Assembly: GCA_030950875.1 (NCBI GenBank)
Contig: JAUZQS010000089.1
Coordinates: 1-6,618 of the forward strand
Reading direction: 5' to 3'
DNA from: Mariprofundaceae bacterium
GTDB lineage: Bacteria; Pseudomonadota; Zetaproteobacteria; Mariprofundales; Mariprofundaceae
Length of the DNA: 6,618 bases
Below are positions 3,933 through 6,618 of this stretch, one piece after another. Numbering within the stretch: the first letter of the stretch is position 1; the number at the start of each line of letters is the position of its first letter. The notes below the pieces were generated by a model that was not told the origin of the DNA, ran no database searches, and saw only the letters and a program-made list of their open reading frames with translations. Both the position numbers and the translations under genes were made by a program.

Positions 3933-6618
3933 AGATACATTTTAAGAAACAAGCCTACCAAACCGCTGCGGTGGATGCTGTGGTCGATTGTTTTAAGGGG
4001 CAAAAGTATAGCTCGGATAGTATGGATTATCGTATTGACCCTGGTAAACAATCCACTAAGCAAGAAGATATGAATTTTAAAGTTGATGGCTTTAAGAATA
4101 GTGATCTCTCATTAACGCACCAGCAGTTACTTGAGAATATCCAGGAGATTCAGCGCAAGCAAAATCTGAATGTGTCTGATACGCTTGTTAAAACATCCGT
4201 TTGCCCAATCAACATTGATGTTGAGATGGAGACAGGCACGGGTAAAACCTATGTGTATATCAAAACGATGTTTGAGTTCCAGCAGAAATATGGCTGGAAT
4301 AAATTTATCATTGTGGTGCCAAGCATTGCTATTCGTGAAGGCATATTTCAATCCATTGAACTGACACGAGAACACTTTTTAGAAGAGTATGGTAAGCAAG
4401 TGCGTTCATTCATCTACAGTTCAAAATCCCTGCATGAGATAGAAAGTTTTTCGACTGATGAAGGCATTAATGTGATGATTATTAATGTTCAAGCCTTTGC
4501 CGCCAGAGGCAAGGATGCACGGCGTATATACGAAGAGTTGGATAGCTTTCAGTCACGCCGCCCGATTGATGTCATCAAATCCAATCGACCGATTCTGATT
4601 ATTGATGAGCCACAAAAAATCACTGGTGATGCTAAAAAGGAATCAAAAAGCTTCAAATCATTGGAAGAGTTTAATCCATTGATGATCCTCAATTATTCAG
4701 CGACTCATAAAAGAGTGCATAACAAGGTTCACCGCCTTGATGCCCTGGATGCTTACAACCAGAAACTGGTGAAGAAAATATCGGTGCGTGGTATTTCTGT
4801 AAAAGGATTAAGCGGCACCAATGCTTACCTCTATTTACAATCCATAGAAGTTTCAGCAAGCAAGCCTCCTGTGGCACGCTTAGAGATTGAGGTCAAAACA
4901 AAGACTGGCATTAAACGCGTGACGCGTAAGGTGGGCAGCGGAGACAATCTCCATACTTTATCTGGTGAACTGGAACAGTATAAAGGGTTTGTTGTCTCAG
5001 ATATAGATGCCCGAACGGATACGATTAGTTTTGCCAATGGAAAGGAGTTACAAGCGGGTGAAGCCACAGGTAATGTGAATGAAGCCACATTGCGCCGCAT
5101 CCAGATTCGCGAAGCAATCAAAGCACACTTGGAAAAAGAACAGGTTCTTTTTGAGCAGAGCATTAAGGTTTTGACTCTCTTCTTCATTGATGAGGTAGCA
5201 AAATACCGTTCATACAGTGATGAAGGTGAGCAAGCAGGTGAGTACGCCCAAATCTTTGAAGAAGAGTATCAAGAGGCTATCAAAGAGCTGGGAACATTGC
5301 TTCAACCTGAATATATGAAATACCTGCAAGGTATGGATGTAGAAAAAACCCATAATGGTTATTTCTCTGTCGATAAGAAATCCAAACGCTTGCTTGATCC
5401 AAAGGTTAAAGCGCGTGGAGAGAATGCTGGTAATGCCGATGATGTGGATGCTTATGACCTTATTCTTAGGGATAAGAAGCGGCTGCTTTCATTTGAAGAA
5501 CCAACACGTTTTATTTTTTCGCATTCTGCTTTGCGTGAAGGTTGGGATAATCCAAATGTGTTTGTGATTTGCACCTTGAAACGTAGTGATAATACGATCT
5601 CACGTCGTCAGGAAGTGGGGCGTGGTATGCGCTTGTGTGTGAATAAACACGGCGACAGGATGGATGATCCAGCAACGGTTCACCAAATCAACGTGCTTAC
5701 AGTTGTTGCCAGTGAGAGTTATCAGGAGTTTGTGACAGGTTTGCAAAAAGATATCAGTGAGTCATTGACTGAACGCCCAAGAATTGCCGATGCCCAATAT
5801 TTTGCGAACAAGGTTCTTGAAACGGATGAGGGAAATATCACCATAAGCCAAGATATGGCAGAGGGTATTGAATTTTACCTTATTCAGAATGGTTATATTG
5901 ATAGAAAGAAGAATGTCACACAGAAATACCATGATGCAAAAAAAGAAGGTCAACTGATTGATTTGCCTGATGATTTGAAAATATATACCGAACAGTTTTT
6001 GCTGCTTATTGATAGCGTCTTTAGTGATGCTCAAATGCCTGAGATTGATAATGGGCGAGCAGCAAAACAAAACTTTAGAAATGATAACTTTGCTAAGAAA
6101 GCGTTTCAGGAGCTTTGGGCGAAGATTAATAAAAAAGCAATTTACACGGTACACTTTGATAGCAATGAGTTGGTAGATAAGTGCATTGCGGCTTTGAATC
6201 AGGAGTTGAAAGTGAAAGCCTTAACGTATGTGATTGAGCAGGGTGAGCAGAAAATTGATATCTCATTTGATGAGATGAAATCAGGCGATGGGTTTATTGG
6301 CAAACAAAATGAAACCATTCATAGTAAATCTTCAATTCAATCTACTGTGAAGTATGACTTGGTGGGTAAAATAGCTAGTCAAACTAAGCTCACTCGCGCC
6401 TCTATTGTACGGATTTTAGAAGGCATTGATGAAAAGACCTTTTATCAGTATAAAATGAATCCAGAAGATTTCATGCTCCATACTTCACGATTAATCACTG
6501 AGCAAAAAGCCACCACTGTGATTGAGCATCTGAAATATGATGCTATTAGCGGAACACATGAAAGTGACATCATATTTAAGCCGAAAGTAGATGTGAACTT
6601 GAGTAGTGCACAGAAGGT
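3929..6618 (+). CDS. res: Type III RM restriction subunit, helicase part (3' end beyond window)
   Basis: Res is the ATP-dependent motor and endonuclease that works with Mod to cut DNA bearing unmethylated sites. The frame is open for 896 codons and leaves the window without a stop. It starts MKIHFKKQAYQTAAVDAVVDCF, the usual Res N-terminus. Superfamily 2 helicase motifs follow in order: Walker A METGTGKT (100-107, K106), PSIAIREG (131-138), Walker B DEPQ (226-229), SAT (257-259), ALREGWDNPNVF (534-545) and QEVGRGMR (561-568, arginine finger region). DEPQ in place of DEAD/DEAH and the ALREGWDNPNV block are typical of Type III Res proteins. Full-length relatives are about 970-1000 residues and carry a PD...ExK nuclease core at the extreme C-terminus; that part is not in the window, so nuclease integrity cannot be judged. 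The helicase motifs all look intact and I found no frameshift on reading it codon by codon. Confidence 0.95.
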   Translation, partial: MKIHFKKQAYQTAAVDAVVDCFKGQKYSSDSMDYRIDPGKQSTKQEDMNFKVDGFKNSDLSLTHQQLLENIQEIQRKQNLNVSDTLVKTSVCPINIDVEMETGTGKTYVYIKTMFEFQQKYGWNKFIIVVPSIAIREGIFQSIELTREHFLEEYGKQVRSFIYSSKSLHEIESFSTDEGINVMIINVQAFAARGKDARRIYEELDSFQSRRPIDVIKSNRPILIIDEPQKITGDAKKESKSFKSLEEFNPLMILNYSATHKRVHNKVHRLDALDAYNQKLVKKISVRGISVKGLSGTNAYLYLQSIEVSASKPPVARLEIEVKTKTGIKRVTRKVGSGDNLHTLSGELEQYKGFVVSDIDARTDTISFANGKELQAGEATGNVNEATLRRIQIREAIKAHLEKEQVLFEQSIKVLTLFFIDEVAKYRSYSDEGEQAGEYAQIFEEEYQEAIKELGTLLQPEYMKYLQGMDVEKTHNGYFSVDKKSKRLLDPKVKARGENAGNADDVDAYDLILRDKKRLLSFEEPTRFIFSHSALREGWDNPNVFVICTLKRSDNTISRRQEVGRGMRLCVNKHGDRMDDPATVHQINVLTVVASESYQEFVTGLQKDISESLTERPRIADAQYFANKVLETDEGNITISQDMAEGIEFYLIQNGYIDRKKNVTQKYHDAKKEGQLIDLPDDLKIYTEQFLLLIDSVFSDAQMPEIDNGRAAKQNFRNDNFAKKAFQELWAKINKKAIYTVHFDSNELVDKCIAALNQELKVKALTYVIEQGEQKIDISFDEMKSGDGFIGKQNETIHSKSSIQSTVKYDLVGKIASQTKLTRASIVRILEGIDEKTFYQYKMNPEDFMLHTSRLITEQKATTVIEHLKYDAISGTHESDIIFKPKVDVNLSSAQK

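Noticed and set aside
3737..4063. 108-codon minus-strand frame over the fic-res junction
   Set aside because: It covers the ends of two strongly supported plus-strand genes and its product has no recognisable features; the plus-strand 55-codon frame fits the operon better.
4170..4364. 64-codon plus-strand frame over the Res Walker A region
   Set aside because: It is out of frame with the helicase motifs, which all read correctly in the long res frame.
5762..6154. 130-codon minus-strand frame inside res
   Set aside because: It is antisense to the intact Res frame, with a hydrophobic, low-information product expected from reading an AT-rich coding region backwards.

Overview
The window holds most of one operon, all on the + strand, built around a Type III restriction-modification (RM) system. 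In order it contains: the last codons of an upstream gene (2-73); a DUF4391-type protein (70-759); the Mod adenine methyltransferase (782-2662); a Fic-domain protein (2662-3768); a short junction that may itself be a 55-codon gene (3765-3932); and the Res helicase-nuclease subunit (3929 to beyond the window end). The genes overlap or nearly touch: ATGA at 70-73, a 22-base gap before mod, TAATG at 2660-2664, and ATGA at both 3765-3768 and 3929-3932. This packing suggests one transcript. No promoter or terminator for the operon is visible, so both probably lie outside the window.

Mod would methylate adenine in the recognition site and carry the specificity for the complex. Res would add the ATP-driven helicase motor and, beyond the window edge, the nuclease. 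The Fic protein has an intact catalytic motif and an intact N-terminal self-inhibitory motif, so it looks like an active, normally restrained AMPylase placed inside the RM operon. DUF4391 proteins are, to my knowledge, commonly found beside RM genes and helicases; their activity is not known to me. The set looks like an expanded Type III defence locus rather than a bare mod-res pair.

Two small-scale structures stand out. A degenerate 7-base repeat (TTNNNCC) fills the start of the DUF4391 gene and seems to have given it an N-terminal extension. The fic-res junction is packed with direct and inverted copies of TTGTGTATCG, which can form mutually exclusive hairpins, yet it also reads as an uninterrupted 55-codon frame.

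The organism is a bacterium of moderate-to-low GC content with ordinary AAGGA-type ribosome binding sites. The sequence character fits a Gram-negative, possibly gammaproteobacterial host, but RM operons move horizontally and the window has no housekeeping gene to anchor a taxonomic call. I saw no tRNA, rRNA, CRISPR array, transposase or attachment site.
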